Origin: Alloalcanivorax dieselolei B5
GTDB lineage: Bacteria > Pseudomonadota > Gammaproteobacteria > Pseudomonadales > Alcanivoracaceae
Direction of reading: 5' to 3'
Assembly (NCBI RefSeq): GCF_000300005.1
Contig: NC_018691.1
Span: 2,108,001 to 2,172,000 of the forward strand
Length of the DNA: 64,000 bases
Part shown: piece after piece, positions 49,830 through 62,095 of the stretch
How the letters are laid out: every line of letters begins with the position of its first letter
How positions within the stretch are numbered: position 1 is the first letter of the stretch
Notes under the pieces: generated by a model
What the model was told of the DNA's origin: nothing
Databases searched by the model: none
Seen by the model: only the letters and a program-made list of their open reading frames with translations
Position numbers and translations under genes: made by a program

Positions 49830-52253
49830 TCACCATTGGTATTTGACGGTGACGGTGGCCGAGCGTTTCACCCCGTAAAAACAGGCATAACTGCAGGTGG
49901 CGTATTCCTCGTCGAACAGGTTGTCGACATTCAGCGTCATCAGCCATTGTGGTGACAGCCGGTACCGGAGCGTGGCATCCACCACGGTGTAGCTGGGCAC
50001 GGCGACGGTATTGGCAATATCGCGCGTCTCGCCGATGTAACGGACGCCGGCGCCCAGTCCGAGCCCATAGAGGGAGCCGTCAAAGGCATAATCCGCCCAC
50101 AGTGAGGCCATGTTCCGCGGCACGCCGTTGGTCCGGTTTCCTTCCGTGCCGCTGTTGCTTTTGGTGACCTCATTGTCGATATAGGCATAGGAGGCAATCA
50201 GGTTCAGGCCATTGCTCAGGTTGGTCCGTGCTTCCAATTCAAAGCCGCTGGACTCGACCTCGCCTTCCTGCACGGAAAAGCCGGGATTGGCCAGGTCGCT
50301 GGTCAGCACGTTCTCCTGCGTCAGTTGGTAGGCTGACGCAGTGATGGAGGTGAAGCCGCTCCGCGGCTGATAACGCAGGCCGATTTCAGTCTGTTTCCCT
50401 TCCGTGGGCTCGAACGCCTGACCGCCAGCATTCTGGCCGGAGATCGGCTCGAACGACTCGGCGTAGCTGATGTACGGCGCCAGGCCGTTATCGAACAGAT
50501 AAAGCAGACCGGCACGGCCGGTGAAGGCATGCTCGTCATAGATGGTGGCCGATATCCCGGCCAGGTGATCCTTGCCTTTGCCGTCGACCTGGTCGTAACG
50601 ACCGCCCAGCATTACCACCCAATGGCCGTCGATCTTGATATGTTCCTGGGCATACAGACCCAGCTTGTCACTGTCTTGCGTGGTATCGCTGACGGGAGTG
50701 GTGTCCAGCGCCACCGGAGAACCGTACACCGGGTTGAAAATATCCAGCGCCTCGGCGGTACCACGGTATTGGGTGCGCTTGAACCGGCTTTGCTCGTAAT
50801 CCAGACCAATCAATGACGTATGTTCAGCCAGTCCCCAGTGCCACTTGGCTTGCAGCTGGTTATCCAGGGTGAAGGTGCGGTCTCTGTCATTACGGGCGGC
50901 GGAGGTGCGGGACAACAGGCGTTGTGATGCATCCAGCGATCCCATGATGAGGTAGTCCCAATCGGTCTCGGCGTCGAAATAGAGCGCGTTCTGACGGAAG
51001 GTGAAGGTGTCGTTCAGGCGATGGCTGAACAGATAGCCAAGGGTCTTGTTGTGCGTCTCGAAGCTATCGAAATCGGGTTCACCGATAAAGAGGTCACGGT
51101 CGATGTCGCCGTTGACGTTGTGTCGCACCGTGCCTTCCAGGGGCAACCCGTACAGATAAACGGTGTCGTTGTGCTGACTATTGGCCAGCAGGGTCAGGGA
51201 GGTATCGTCGCTGGGCTGCCAGCGCAATGACAGCTGGCCGAAATCACGGTCATCGGGAATATGGTCGGTCATGGTATCGCTTCGGCGCACCAAACCGGTA
51301 ACACGGTAGGACAGGCTGCCGTCTTTGGTGAGCGCACCGGTGAAATCGCCGGCCAGTTGTTTGCGGTCAAAACTGCCCGCTTGCACTTTCAGTTCCCGGG
51401 AGGTTTTGCTCTGCGGCAGCTTGCTGACCATGTTGACGATGCCGCCGGGTGCCGCGTTGCCATACAGTACCGAGGCCGGCCCCTTGAGCATTTCAATGCG
51501 CTCCATGGCGTAGGGTTCGGAGACACCACTGAACGTGTTGCGCGGCAATTTACTGCCATTAAGGTACATCGGAGAGGAGCCGGTGACGTTGAATCCGCGG
51601 ATGATCAAACCATCGCTGACCAGATTGTCGCTGCCCATGGGGACCACGCCGGGGGTATACAGCAGTGCCTGATGCAGGGACTCCGCATCCTGTATTTCGA
51701 TTTGATCCGCCGTCACCACGGAGACACTTTGCGGCGTCTCGATCAGAGGAATATCCATCTTGGTGGCGGTGATACTGCGTGTTGCGGCATAACCCGTCAC
51801 CGGGCCGTAGCCCGACTCCTGGCCCGCTCCGGCATCCACCCTGATTGGCGACAGGGTAACCGGGTCCGACGGGATCCGGCGCAGGGAGTAGCCGCTTTCA
51901 CCTTTGGACTGCAGCCCATATCCCGTGCCCGCCAGCAGCGCCTGAAAGCCTTCTTGCGTGCTATAGGTGCCTTCCAGGCCGTCACTGCGCATACCGGACA
52001 ACACTTGCGGATCAAAGGACAAGGGCACCCCGGCCTGGGCGGCGAATTGAGCCAGCACGTCACTCAGTTTGCCGGGGGGAATCGAGAAGTGCTGTCGTGC
52101 CGTGCTTTGCTGGGCGAAGGCCGTGGCAGGCGTCAAGGTGATGGCACCGCCGATACCGGCGAGTGAACAGCTCATGGCCAGAGCGAATGCCGCTGATTTG
52201 TTGTTGACGCTCTTGCGCGCCTGGCCCGGCAGCGGGCCGTTAAGTGCTGTCAT
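49830..52253 (-). CDS. TonB-dependent siderophore receptor (transducer type)
   Basis: 807-aa outer-membrane receptor for a ferric siderophore. After a long signal peptide (cleaved near TAFAQ), an STN signalling domain covers about residues 55-110 (FSIPPGKLSDVLAQFAAQAGVPLSF), the plug about 150-270 (TPQSVSVVTADQIE, LYGNAAPGGIVNMVSK), then a 22-strand barrel ending ATVTVKYQW with the terminal aromatic residue. The STN domain shows it signals to FecR. The ATG at 52253 follows GGGGACG; an in-frame start 42 nt upstream is possible. The siderophore cannot be named; FpvA/FoxA-like by layout. Confidence 0.92.
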   Translation of the reverse strand: MTALNGPLPGQARKSVNNKSAAFALAMSCSLAGIGGAITLTPATAFAQQSTARQHFSIPPGKLSDVLAQFAAQAGVPLSFDPQVLSGMRSDGLEGTYSTQEGFQALLAGTGYGLQSKGESGYSLRRIPSDPVTLSPIRVDAGAGQESGYGPVTGYAATRSITATKMDIPLIETPQSVSVVTADQIEIQDAESLHQALLYTPGVVPMGSDNLVSDGLIIRGFNVTGSSPMYLNGSKLPRNTFSGVSEPYAMERIEMLKGPASVLYGNAAPGGIVNMVSKLPQSKTSRELKVQAGSFDRKQLAGDFTGALTKDGSLSYRVTGLVRRSDTMTDHIPDDRDFGQLSLRWQPSDDTSLTLLANSQHNDTVYLYGLPLEGTVRHNVNGDIDRDLFIGEPDFDSFETHNKTLGYLFSHRLNDTFTFRQNALYFDAETDWDYLIMGSLDASQRLLSRTSAARNDRDRTFTLDNQLQAKWHWGLAEHTSLIGLDYEQSRFKRTQYRGTAEALDIFNPVYGSPVALDTTPVSDTTQDSDKLGLYAQEHIKIDGHWVVMLGGRYDQVDGKGKDHLAGISATIYDEHAFTGRAGLLYLFDNGLAPYISYAESFEPISGQNAGGQAFEPTEGKQTEIGLRYQPRSGFTSITASAYQLTQENVLTSDLANPGFSVQEGEVESSGFELEARTNLSNGLNLIASYAYIDNEVTKSNSGTEGNRTNGVPRNMASLWADYAFDGSLYGLGLGAGVRYIGETRDIANTVAVPSYTVVDATLRYRLSPQWLMTLNVDNLFDEEYATCSYACFYGVKRSATVTVKYQW

Positions 52254-52395
52254 GGACGTCGTCCCCGTTGATGTCTTATGTGTCGGACAGGGCATTTCCG
52301 GGATGTGAAGGACCGGAAAACGCCTTTCTATCCGCTACACCGAACGAGAACGGAAAAAGTATCAGTTTTTTTTGCAAATGACGGGAACGCCGCCG

Positions 52396-53376
52396 TCACG
52401 GTTGTCGTTTGCGCAACGTGAGCCACCAGGGGGAGACCCGGCTGATCTCCACCGGCAGGGTCTTGCTCAACAGCTCGAGGCTGGCATCGCTGTCATGGAG
52501 CGGGAACGCGCCTGACACCCGCATATCCGCGATCTCCGGATCGCAACGCAGAATACCGTTGCGATAGCGGCCGAGCTCTTCCACCCAGGTTCGCAAGGGC
52601 ATGTCCCTGGCCAGCAACATGCCTTTCTCCCATAGGGCGGCGTCGTCGGGAACCGGTTCCGAAGGTCGTATCCGCGAGGTGCTGAACAGACGCTGCTGAC
52701 CGGCGGGAACAACGGTCTTGTCGGCATGGACCGGGCTGATTTCCACCGCGCCTTCGAAGACGGACAGCACGGTTTCATCCTTGAGCCGGCGCACGGCGAA
52801 GCGTGTGCCCAAGGCTCGCAACCGGCCCTGCGGAGTCTGGACCACGAAAGGGCGCGGATGGGGCGAGGGATCCGCGCCGGTGGTCACCAGTATTTCGCCG
52901 GCTCGCAGGGTCAGTCGCCGCTCCCGTTCGGAAAAGTCCACGTCCACGGCGGTGGCGGTGTTCAACACCAGCTGAGTACCGTCCGCCAGATCCAGAGTCC
53001 GTTGCTCCCCGGTATGGGTGTACAGGTCGGCCCGCCAGTTGTACCAGGGCAGGTAACGGTAGCCGAGCCAGGCGGTGGGCGCCGCTGCCAACATCAGGGT
53101 GAGGGTTTTCATGGCCCGCCGCCGGCCCGCGTTTTCCAATCGTGAAAACGTCCGGTGGGTCGCGGGACCTGACGCCCGTTGGAAGGTATCGAGCACGGAC
53201 TCCGCTCGTTGCCAGGCCGCCTGATGCATGGGCCCCTGACTTATCCAGCGCTCCAGATTCTGCCTGTCGATTGGAGTGGCCTCCCCGGATTCGAGCAGGA
53301 GCAGCCAGTCCGCGGCCTCTTCGAGAATGGCCGGTTCAATCGGGGGCGAAGACGTCGGGGGCGGTCTGGTCGGCAT
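52396..53376 (-). CDS. FecR-like anti-sigma regulator
   Basis: 326-aa inner-membrane sensor. The N-terminal DUF4880 domain (about 10-60) has EEAADWLLLLESGEATPIDRQNLERWI; a membrane segment lies near residues 93-110; the periplasmic FecR domain (about 120-220) has YTHTGEQRTLDLADGTQLVLNTATAVDV and RAGEILVTTG. It relays receptor occupancy to the sigma factor. Its start is 10 bp after the sigma stop, and 142 bp separate it from the receptor gene, where a receptor promoter is expected. Confidence 0.92.
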   Translation of the reverse strand: MPTRPPPTSSPPIEPAILEEAADWLLLLESGEATPIDRQNLERWISQGPMHQAAWQRAESVLDTFQRASGPATHRTFSRLENAGRRRAMKTLTLMLAAAPTAWLGYRYLPWYNWRADLYTHTGEQRTLDLADGTQLVLNTATAVDVDFSERERRLTLRAGEILVTTGADPSPHPRPFVVQTPQGRLRALGTRFAVRRLKDETVLSVFEGAVEISPVHADKTVVPAGQQRLFSTSRIRPSEPVPDDAALWEKGMLLARDMPLRTWVEELGRYRNGILRCDPEIADMRVSGAFPLHDSDASLELLSKTLPVEISRVSPWWLTLRKRQP

Positions 53377-53386
53377 CGGCGCGCCC

Positions 53387-53917
53387 CTATTCCAGGCTCA
53401 GGCAGGCCAGAAAGGCCTTGCGCATATGCCGTTTGACGGTAGGTAGAGAAACTGCCATCCGCTCGGCGATATCCTGGTATTTCAGGCCGTCGAGCTGGGA
53501 CAAAAGAAAAATCCGGCGAGTGAGCGCGGGAAGATCGCGCAACATGGCATCGATCCGGTACAGCGCTTCCAGGATCAGCCAGCGGGTTTCCGGTGACGGC
53601 GCTTCGGCGGCGGGCAAGTGAGCGATGGCGTTCAGGTAGGCCTGTTCCACATCCCGCCGGCGCCAGTGATCGATGACCAGACAGCGGGCAATGTGAGTCA
53701 GCAGAGCACGAGGCTCATCGCCAAGCCGTGACACATCCCGGTGACCGGCGATCAGCCGCAGAAAGGTGTCGTGGGTGAGATCCGCCGCGTCATGATGATT
53801 GCCGAGCTTGCGGCGCAACCAGTTCTGCAGCCAGCCCTGATGATCACTATAAATGGCATGGATATCAGCTTGTCGTGCCAATTTGGTGCCCGACACAATA
53901 GGTCCCTTGGTAGCCAA
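53387..53917 (-). CDS. ECF sigma factor, FecI-like
   Basis: 176-aa sigma-70 family factor with regions 2 and 4 only. Region 2: DAADLTHDTFLRLIAG (about 46-60) and LLTHIARCLVIDHWRRRD; region 4 at about 118-170: LPALTRRIFLLSQLDGLKYQDIAERMAVSLPTVKRHM. It should drive the receptor gene when iron-siderophore is outside. A Fur-box-like site lies 35-55 nt upstream of the start, consistent with iron repression. Confidence 0.92.
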   Translation of the reverse strand: MATKGPIVSGTKLARQADIHAIYSDHQGWLQNWLRRKLGNHHDAADLTHDTFLRLIAGHRDVSRLGDEPRALLTHIARCLVIDHWRRRDVEQAYLNAIAHLPAAEAPSPETRWLILEALYRIDAMLRDLPALTRRIFLLSQLDGLKYQDIAERMAVSLPTVKRHMRKAFLACLSLE

Positions 53918-53951
53918 AATGTGTAGCCAGAGGGGGCGAAAGGTTGCCCAT

Positions 53952-53972
53952 AAATGATAATGGTTCGCATTT
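53952..53972. promoter_or_regulatory. Fur-box-like site upstream of the ECF sigma gene
   Basis: A 21-bp imperfect palindrome with perfect AAATG...CATTT ends and the TGATAAT half of the Fur consensus. It lies between the aat stop (overlapping it by one base) and the sigma start at 53917. Its position is right for iron repression of the cassette. Confidence 0.6.
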
Positions 53973-54673
53973 TATGGGATGACGGGCGGCGAACGCAAAT
54001 ACGGCCATGTCCGTGGGGTGGAGTCGGTGATCAAGGTGCGCAACGCTGTCTGAAATTCCTGTCGCGGCATCAACACCGCGCCCAGCCGCATCAGGTGAGG
54101 ATTCTCCACCTGGGCGTCCAGCAACTGGATGCCCAGCTCCGGCGCCAGCGCCCATAACGCCGCCAGCGCGCATTTAGAACCGTTATCGCGGCGAGAGAAC
54201 ATGGACTCGCCGAAGAACACACCACCCAGATGAATACCATAGATGCCGCCGGCCAGACCCTGGTCGTCATGCACCGTCACGCAATGGGCATGGCCCAGAT
54301 GATGCAAGCGCAGATAGGCGTCGCGCATGTCGCGGGTGATCCAGGTGCCGTCCTGGCCGGCGCGGGGGGCCGCGCAAGCGTCGATGACCCCGGCGAAATC
54401 CTGGTCCAGACGGATTTCCGGGTTCCAGCGGCGCAGGGTGCGCCGGGTACGGCGGCTCAGGTGCAGGTCTCCGGGGCGAAATACACAGCGCGGGGCCGGT
54501 GACCACCACAGGATCGGTTGGGTGTCGTCGTACCAGGGAAAGATGCCCTGGCGATAAGCGCAAAGCAGTGTGGAGGGGGAGAGGTCGCCGCCGGCGGCGA
54601 GCAGCCCGTTGGGCTCCTCAAGGGCCTCTTCCACGGCGGGAAAAGGCCCCCCGGCGGGCAACCAGGGGATCAT
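53972..54673 (-). CDS. aat: Leucyl/phenylalanyl-tRNA-protein transferase
   Basis: Adds Leu or Phe to proteins with N-terminal Lys or Arg, making primary N-degrons for ClpS. The 233-aa protein has GLLAAGGDLSPSTLLCAYRQGIFPWY, LWWSPAPRCVF, GQDGTWITRDMRDAYLRLHHLGHAHCVTVHD, GGIYGIHLGGVFFGESMFS and NGSKCALAAL. It lies 6 bp downstream of trxB on the same strand. bpt, usually next, has been pushed about 6.4 kb away. Confidence 0.95.
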   Translation of the reverse strand: MIPWLPAGGPFPAVEEALEEPNGLLAAGGDLSPSTLLCAYRQGIFPWYDDTQPILWWSPAPRCVFRPGDLHLSRRTRRTLRRWNPEIRLDQDFAGVIDACAAPRAGQDGTWITRDMRDAYLRLHHLGHAHCVTVHDDQGLAGGIYGIHLGGVFFGESMFSRRDNGSKCALAALWALAPELGIQLLDAQVENPHLMRLGAVLMPRQEFQTALRTLITDSTPRTWPYLRSPPVIP

Positions 54674-54679
54674 GCGCGA

Positions 54680-55990
<1,311 letters not shown>

Positions 55991-58336
55991 ATGGAATCCA
56001 AACGCAAGAGGCGAGGCGTGACAAAGGCAGCCGCCGGTAACACTCAATCCGGTTTTTCCCGCCATCTCAAACGGGGTTTGGTGGAAGGCATGGTCATCGC
56101 CCTGATCGCCCTGTCGCTGTATCTGCTTCTGGCATTGATCAGCTACGACAGCCGCGACCCGGGATGGTCCTATGTGGGGCACGTGGACAGCGTGCGTAAT
56201 GCCGGCGGCCGCGCCGGCGCTTTCTGTGCCGATCTGTTACTGGGATTGTTTGGGCTGATGGCCTATCTGTTCCCGGTGCTGGTGGGGTTCTGGGCGTTCA
56301 AGGTATTGCGCGAGCGCCACGCCGGTCTGCCGGGCAGCTGGCCCATGTTCAGCCTGCGTCTGGTGGGGTTCGTGTTGACCATGATCGGCGGCACGGCCCT
56401 GGCCTACATGCACTTCGCCACCGGCGGCCTGCCGGAGGACGCCGGTGGAATACTCGGCCAGGTGGTCGGTGGCAGCGCCCTGGATGCCTTCAATGCCCTG
56501 GGCGGCACCCTGGTTATGGTGGCGCTGTTTCTGATTGGCATCACCGTGTTCACCGATCTGTCCTGGATCGCCCTGACGGAGCGCCTGGGTGAACTAGTGG
56601 TGACTATTGGCCAGAAGGTGCCGGCCTGGTTCGAGCAACGCCGCGAGCAGCGCGAGGAGCGCAAGGCGGCCCAGGCCGCCCGTGAGCAGCGCGCCCGGGT
56701 GATCACCGAGGCCAACAAGAAAAAGGAAAACCGCACGCCGCCGAAGATCGCCCAGCCCGCCAAACCGGTGGAGAAAAGCGTACGGGTACAAAAGGAGAAG
56801 CAGCAAAAGCTGTTTACCGCCGCAGTCTCCGGCGACCTGCCGCAGGTGTCCTTGCTGGATCAGGTGGATGAGGACGGCAAGGGCGGTTACTCCGAGGAAG
56901 CGCTGGACGCCATGTCGCGTCTGCTGGAAATCAAACTCAAGGATTTCAACGTCGACGCCGAAGTGGTGGCGGTGCAGCCGGGACCGGTGATTACCCGCTT
57001 CGAGATCCAGCCCGCCGCCGGCATCAAGGTGTCCAAGATCACCAACCTGGCCAAGGATCTGGCCCGTTCCCTGGCGGTGATCAGCGTGCGGGTGGTGGAA
57101 GTGATCCCCGGCAAGACCACGGTGGGGATCGAGATTCCCAACGAACAGCGGGAGATGATCCGTTTCACCGAGGTGGTGGGCTCGAGGATGTTCGACGATG
57201 CCAGTTCGCCGTTGACCATGGCCCTGGGCAAGGACATTTCCGGTAACCCGGTGATGGCCGACCTGGCCAAGATGCCGCACTTGCTGGTGGCCGGTACCAC
57301 CGGTTCCGGTAAGTCGGTGGGCGTGAACGCCATGCTGCTGTCCATGCTGTTCAAGTCCAACCCGGACGATGTGCGCCTGATCCTGATCGATCCGAAGATG
57401 CTGGAACTGGCGGTCTATGACGGCATTCCCCATCTGCTCACGCCGGTGGTCACCGACATGAAGGAAGCCGCCGGCGCCTTGCGCTGGGGGGTCGGAGAAA
57501 TGGAACGCCGCTACCGCCTGATGGCGGCCATGGGCGTGCGTAATATCTCCGGCTATAACCGCAAGGTGGAGGAGGCCAGGAAATCCGGCGAGCCACTCAA
57601 GGATCCGTTGTGGAAGCCCAATGACCCGATGGACCTGGAAGAGGAGCCGCCGCTGGCGGAGAAGCTGCCGTACATCGTTATCGTCATTGATGAATTCGCC
57701 GATATGATGATGATCGTCGGTAAGAAAGTGGAAGAGTTGATCGCCCGTATCGCGCAGAAGGCGAGGGCCGCGGGCATCCACCTGATTCTCGCCACGCAGC
57801 GCCCGTCGGTGGATGTGATCACCGGTCTGATCAAGGCCAACGTGCCGTCACGCATCGGCTTCCAGGTATCGTCGAAAATCGATTCCCGTACCGTGCTGGA
57901 CCAGGGCGGGGCGGAGCAGTTGCTCGGCCATGGTGACATGCTCTATTTGCCCGGCGGCAAAAGCGTTCCGGAACGGGTGCACGGCGCCTTTGTCTCAGAT
58001 GAGGAAGTGCACAGGGTCTGTGATGACTGGCGCAAGCGGGGCGAACCGAACTATCTGGAAGAAATTCTTGACGGCGGTTCGGATCTGAACGCGCCCATGC
58101 CCGGCATGGAAATCGCCGGTGGCGGCGATGAAGAGAGCGATCCGCTCTATGACGAGGCGGTGGCCTATGTGACGCAATCACGGCGGGCTTCCATTTCCTC
58201 GGTGCAGCGGAAACTGAAGATCGGCTACAACCGCGCCGCCAACCTGGTGGAAGCCATGGAAATGGCCGGCGTGGTCTCCGAGGCCGGACACAACGGACAA
58301 CGAGAGGTGCTGGCGCCACCACCGCCGGACGCCTGA
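55991..58336 (+). CDS. ftsK: DNA translocase FtsK
   Basis: Septal DNA pump that resolves chromosome dimers with XerCD. The 781-aa protein has a four-helix membrane domain at about residues 30-190, a short basic/Gln linker (about 205-275), and a RecA-like motor with Walker [13 protein letters not shown] near 437 and Walker [15 protein letters not shown]. The C-terminal winged-helix gamma domain ([38 protein letters not shown]), which reads KOPS, is present. It is divergent from trxB. lolA follows after 12 bp. Confidence 0.96.
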   Translation: MESKRKRRGVTKAAAGNTQSGFSRHLKRGLVEGMVIALIALSLYLLLALISYDSRDPGWSYVGHVDSVRNAGGRAGAFCADLLLGLFGLMAYLFPVLVGFWAFKVLRERHAGLPGSWPMFSLRLVGFVLTMIGGTALAYMHFATGGLPEDAGGILGQVVGGSALDAFNALGGTLVMVALFLIGITVFTDLSWIALTERLGELVVTIGQKVPAWFEQRREQREERKAAQAAREQRARVITEANKKKENRTPPKIAQPAKPVEKSVRVQKEKQQKLFTAAVSGDLPQVSLLDQVDEDGKGGYSEEALDAMSRLLEIKLKDFNVDAEVVAVQPGPVITRFEIQPAAGIKVSKITNLAKDLARSLAVISVRVVEVIPGKTTVGIEIPNEQREMIRFTEVVGSRMFDDASSPLTMALGKDISGNPVMADLAKMPHLLVAGTTGSGKSVGVNAMLLSMLFKSNPDDVRLILIDPKMLELAVYDGIPHLLTPVVTDMKEAAGALRWGVGEMERRYRLMAAMGVRNISGYNRKVEEARKSGEPLKDPLWKPNDPMDLEEEPPLAEKLPYIVIVIDEFADMMMIVGKKVEELIARIAQKARAAGIHLILATQRPSVDVITGLIKANVPSRIGFQVSSKIDSRTVLDQGGAEQLLGHGDMLYLPGGKSVPERVHGAFVSDEEVHRVCDDWRKRGEPNYLEEILDGGSDLNAPMPGMEIAGGGDEESDPLYDEAVAYVTQSRRASISSVQRKLKIGYNRAANLVEAMEMAGVVSEAGHNGQREVLAPPPPDA

Positions 58337-58348
58337 GGATAAAGAGCA

Positions 58349-58960
58349 ATGGCAAAATGGCTTGTATTGGCACTATTGATGCCGTCCCTGGCCTGGGCAT
58401 CCGCCACCGAAACCCTGCTCGCCAAACTCGGTGGACTGCGCAGCATGAGCGGCCACTTCGAGCAGTCCATGGTGGACTCCGACGGTGACCGCCAGCAGAG
58501 TGCCAGCGGTACCATGGACGTGGCCCGGGGCAACCGGTTTTACTGGAAGACCGAGGTGCCGTTCGAACAACTGGCGGTTTCCGATGGCAAGACCGTGTGG
58601 GTGTACGATGTGGATCTGGAGCAGGTGGTGGTCCGTCCGCTGACACCGGACCTGGGTAACACGCCGGCGTTGCTGTTCGGCGGCGATCCACAGCGGGTAG
58701 GGCAGGCGTTCGAGATTTCCGAACTGGAAAGCAACGGCGCCAACGTCACCTACCGGCTTAAGCCCAAGGGCGCCGATCCGCTGTTCGATACCCTGGATGT
58801 CACCTTCCATGGCGACACGCCGCATTCCATGCGTTTGCGCGATGCGCTCGGCCAGCAGACCCTGATCCGTTTTCAGGATCTGACCCTGAACCGGTCGTTG
58901 CCGGCGGAGCGGTTTTCCTTCACACCGCCGGAAGGCACCGACGTTATCCGTCAGGAGTGA
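58349..58960 (+). CDS. lolA: Outer-membrane lipoprotein carrier protein LolA
   Basis: Periplasmic chaperone that takes lipoproteins from LolCDE to LolB. The 203-aa precursor has a signal peptide ending LAWAS near residue 17, then ATETLLAKLGGLRSMSGHFEQ, GNRFYWKTEVPFEQLAVSDGKTVWVYDVDLEQV, and a C-terminal FSFTPPEGTDVI. It lies 12 bp after ftsK and 28 bp before rarA, the usual ftsK-lolA-rarA order. Confidence 0.93.
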   Translation: MAKWLVLALLMPSLAWASATETLLAKLGGLRSMSGHFEQSMVDSDGDRQQSASGTMDVARGNRFYWKTEVPFEQLAVSDGKTVWVYDVDLEQVVVRPLTPDLGNTPALLFGGDPQRVGQAFEISELESNGANVTYRLKPKGADPLFDTLDVTFHGDTPHSMRLRDALGQQTLIRFQDLTLNRSLPAERFSFTPPEGTDVIRQE

Positions 58961-58988
58961 ATCATGAGCGGGGGTGGTGGCGCGCACC

Positions 58989-60320
58989 ATGAATGATCTG
59001 TTCGCCGATCAGACCCGTGGCGATGCGCAGCCGCTGGCCGCGCGGCTGCGGCCATTGTCGCTGGACGATTATGTCGGGCAGTCCCATCTGATTGCCCCCG
59101 GCAAGCCCCTGCGTCAAGTAGTGGAGCGCGGGCAACTGCACTCCATGATTCTGTGGGGCCCGCCGGGCACTGGAAAAACCACGCTGGCGCTGATTCTCGC
59201 CGGGGCCGTGGACGCGGAATTCATCACCTTGTCGGCGGTATTGTCCGGCGTAAAGGACATCCGTGCGGCGGTGGAACAGGCCAAGGCGCGGTTGGGGCAG
59301 GGGCGCCGCACGGTGTTGTTCGTGGATGAGGTGCATCGCTTCAACAAGGCGCAGCAGGACGCCTTTCTGCCCCACGTGGAAGACGGTACGGTGATCTTCA
59401 TCGGCGCCACCACCGAAAATCCCTCTTTCGAACTCAACAACGCCTTGCTGTCCCGGGCCCGGGTATATCGCCTGCGCAGCCTGGAGCGGCAGGACCTGTC
59501 CGGGCTGCTGGACCGGGCCCTGCGTCAACCGGATCTCGCCGCCATGGTTCTCGAGGCCGACGCCCGCGATTTGCTGCTGGACTATGCCGACGGCGACGCG
59601 CGGCGCCTGCTCAATATGCTGGAAGTGGCCATGGACCTGGCGGACGGCGATCAGCCACGCGTCAACCGGCCGTTGATGCAGGAAGTGTTGCGTGACGCGG
59701 TGCGCCGCTTCGACAAGGGCGGGGATCTGTTCTATGACCAGATCAGTGCCTTGCACAAGTCGGTGCGCGGTTCCGATCCGGATGCGGCCCTGTACTGGTT
59801 CGCGCGCATGCTCGACGGCGGTTGCGATCCGCTCTACGTGGCGCGGCGGGTAGTGCGCATGGCCAGCGAGGACATCGGCAACGCCGATCCGCGGGCCCTG
59901 ACGCTGGCGTTGAACGCCTGGGAAGTACAGGAGCGGCTTGGCAGTCCGGAGGGCGAACTGACCATCGCCCAGGCCATTGTTTTTCTGGCCGTGGCACCGA
60001 AGAGCAATGCGGTCTACGACGCCTATAATACGGCCCGGCGATTCGTCGCCGAGCACCCCAGTAATGAGGTGCCCCTGCATCTGCGCAACGCGCCCACCAA
60101 ATTGATGAAGGCGGAAGGCTACGGCGCGGAGTACCACTACGCCCACGATTACCCCGATGCCTTCGTCGACGGCGAGAATTATTTTCCACCGACGCTGCGT
60201 GACACCCGTTTCTATGAACCGGTGGAACGCGGTCTGGAAATCCGCATCGCCGAAAAGCTGCGCCAGTTACGGCGCCGCAACCGCGACAGTCAGTGGCAAC
60301 GTTACGAGGGTGACTCATGA
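58989..60320 (+). CDS. rarA: Replication-associated recombination protein A
   Basis: AAA+ ATPase related to clamp loaders that acts at stalled forks. The 443-aa protein has PLAARLRPLSLDDYVGQSHL, Walker A WGPPGTGKTTLA near residue 55, Walker B VLFVDEVHRFNKAQQDAFLP, sensor ATTENPSFELN, and the C-terminal SEDIGNADPRAL and YDAYNTARRFV blocks. The ATG at 58989 fits homologues; a GTG 15 nt upstream has a better Shine-Dalgarno (GCGGGGG). The stop overlaps crcB by 4 nt. Confidence 0.94.
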   Translation: MNDLFADQTRGDAQPLAARLRPLSLDDYVGQSHLIAPGKPLRQVVERGQLHSMILWGPPGTGKTTLALILAGAVDAEFITLSAVLSGVKDIRAAVEQAKARLGQGRRTVLFVDEVHRFNKAQQDAFLPHVEDGTVIFIGATTENPSFELNNALLSRARVYRLRSLERQDLSGLLDRALRQPDLAAMVLEADARDLLLDYADGDARRLLNMLEVAMDLADGDQPRVNRPLMQEVLRDAVRRFDKGGDLFYDQISALHKSVRGSDPDAALYWFARMLDGGCDPLYVARRVVRMASEDIGNADPRALTLALNAWEVQERLGSPEGELTIAQAIVFLAVAPKSNAVYDAYNTARRFVAEHPSNEVPLHLRNAPTKLMKAEGYGAEYHYAHDYPDAFVDGENYFPPTLRDTRFYEPVERGLEIRIAEKLRQLRRRNRDSQWQRYEGDS

Positions 60321-60724
60321 TCCGAACCATAATGGACGGTAATATCCTGCCCTGGCTGGCGGTGGCCCTGGGGGGCTCGGTGGGCGCCTGTTTGCGCTAT
60401 GCTACCGCTCTCTGGGTAGGGGTACCGGCGATGCCGGCGTGGCCCTGGGCCACCTTCGCGGTGAACCTGGCTGGCAGCTTCCTGTTTGGTTTTCTGGCGG
60501 TGATGCTGGCGAGCCTGACCACCAGTGAACTGTGGCGGCTGGCATTGATGACTGGCATGCTTGGCGCCCTGACTACCTTCTCGACCTTTTCCTTCGAGCT
60601 GGTCCGCCTGTTGGAGAGCCGCGGCCTGGGGCTGGCCCTGGGATACGCCGCCGTTTCGGTGGTGGCCTGCGTCTCGCTGGCCGGTCTGGGCCTGGCGGTG
60701 GGACGTGTGTTGTTTGAATCCTGA
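60317..60724 (+). CDS. crcB: Fluoride channel CrcB/Fluc
   Basis: 135-aa dual-topology fluoride exporter with four membrane segments. Signatures: GGSVGACLRYA, TFAVNLAGSFLFGFL with the pore Asn, and TGMLGALTTFSTFSFE with the Phe-box and central Na-site Thr-Thr. It starts within the rarA stop (ATGA). A second in-frame ATG lies 15 nt downstream. No fluoride riboswitch is visible because the gene is coupled to rarA. Confidence 0.93.
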   Translation: MIRTIMDGNILPWLAVALGGSVGACLRYATALWVGVPAMPAWPWATFAVNLAGSFLFGFLAVMLASLTTSELWRLALMTGMLGALTTFSTFSFELVRLLESRGLGLALGYAAVSVVACVSLAGLGLAVGRVLFES

Positions 60725-60752
60725 TATTTGTTTGAATCCTCACATCTTATGA

Positions 60753-62063
<1,311 letters not shown>

Positions 62064-62095
62064 GGCGCTCCACAACACAAGGGCGCCAGCTGACG

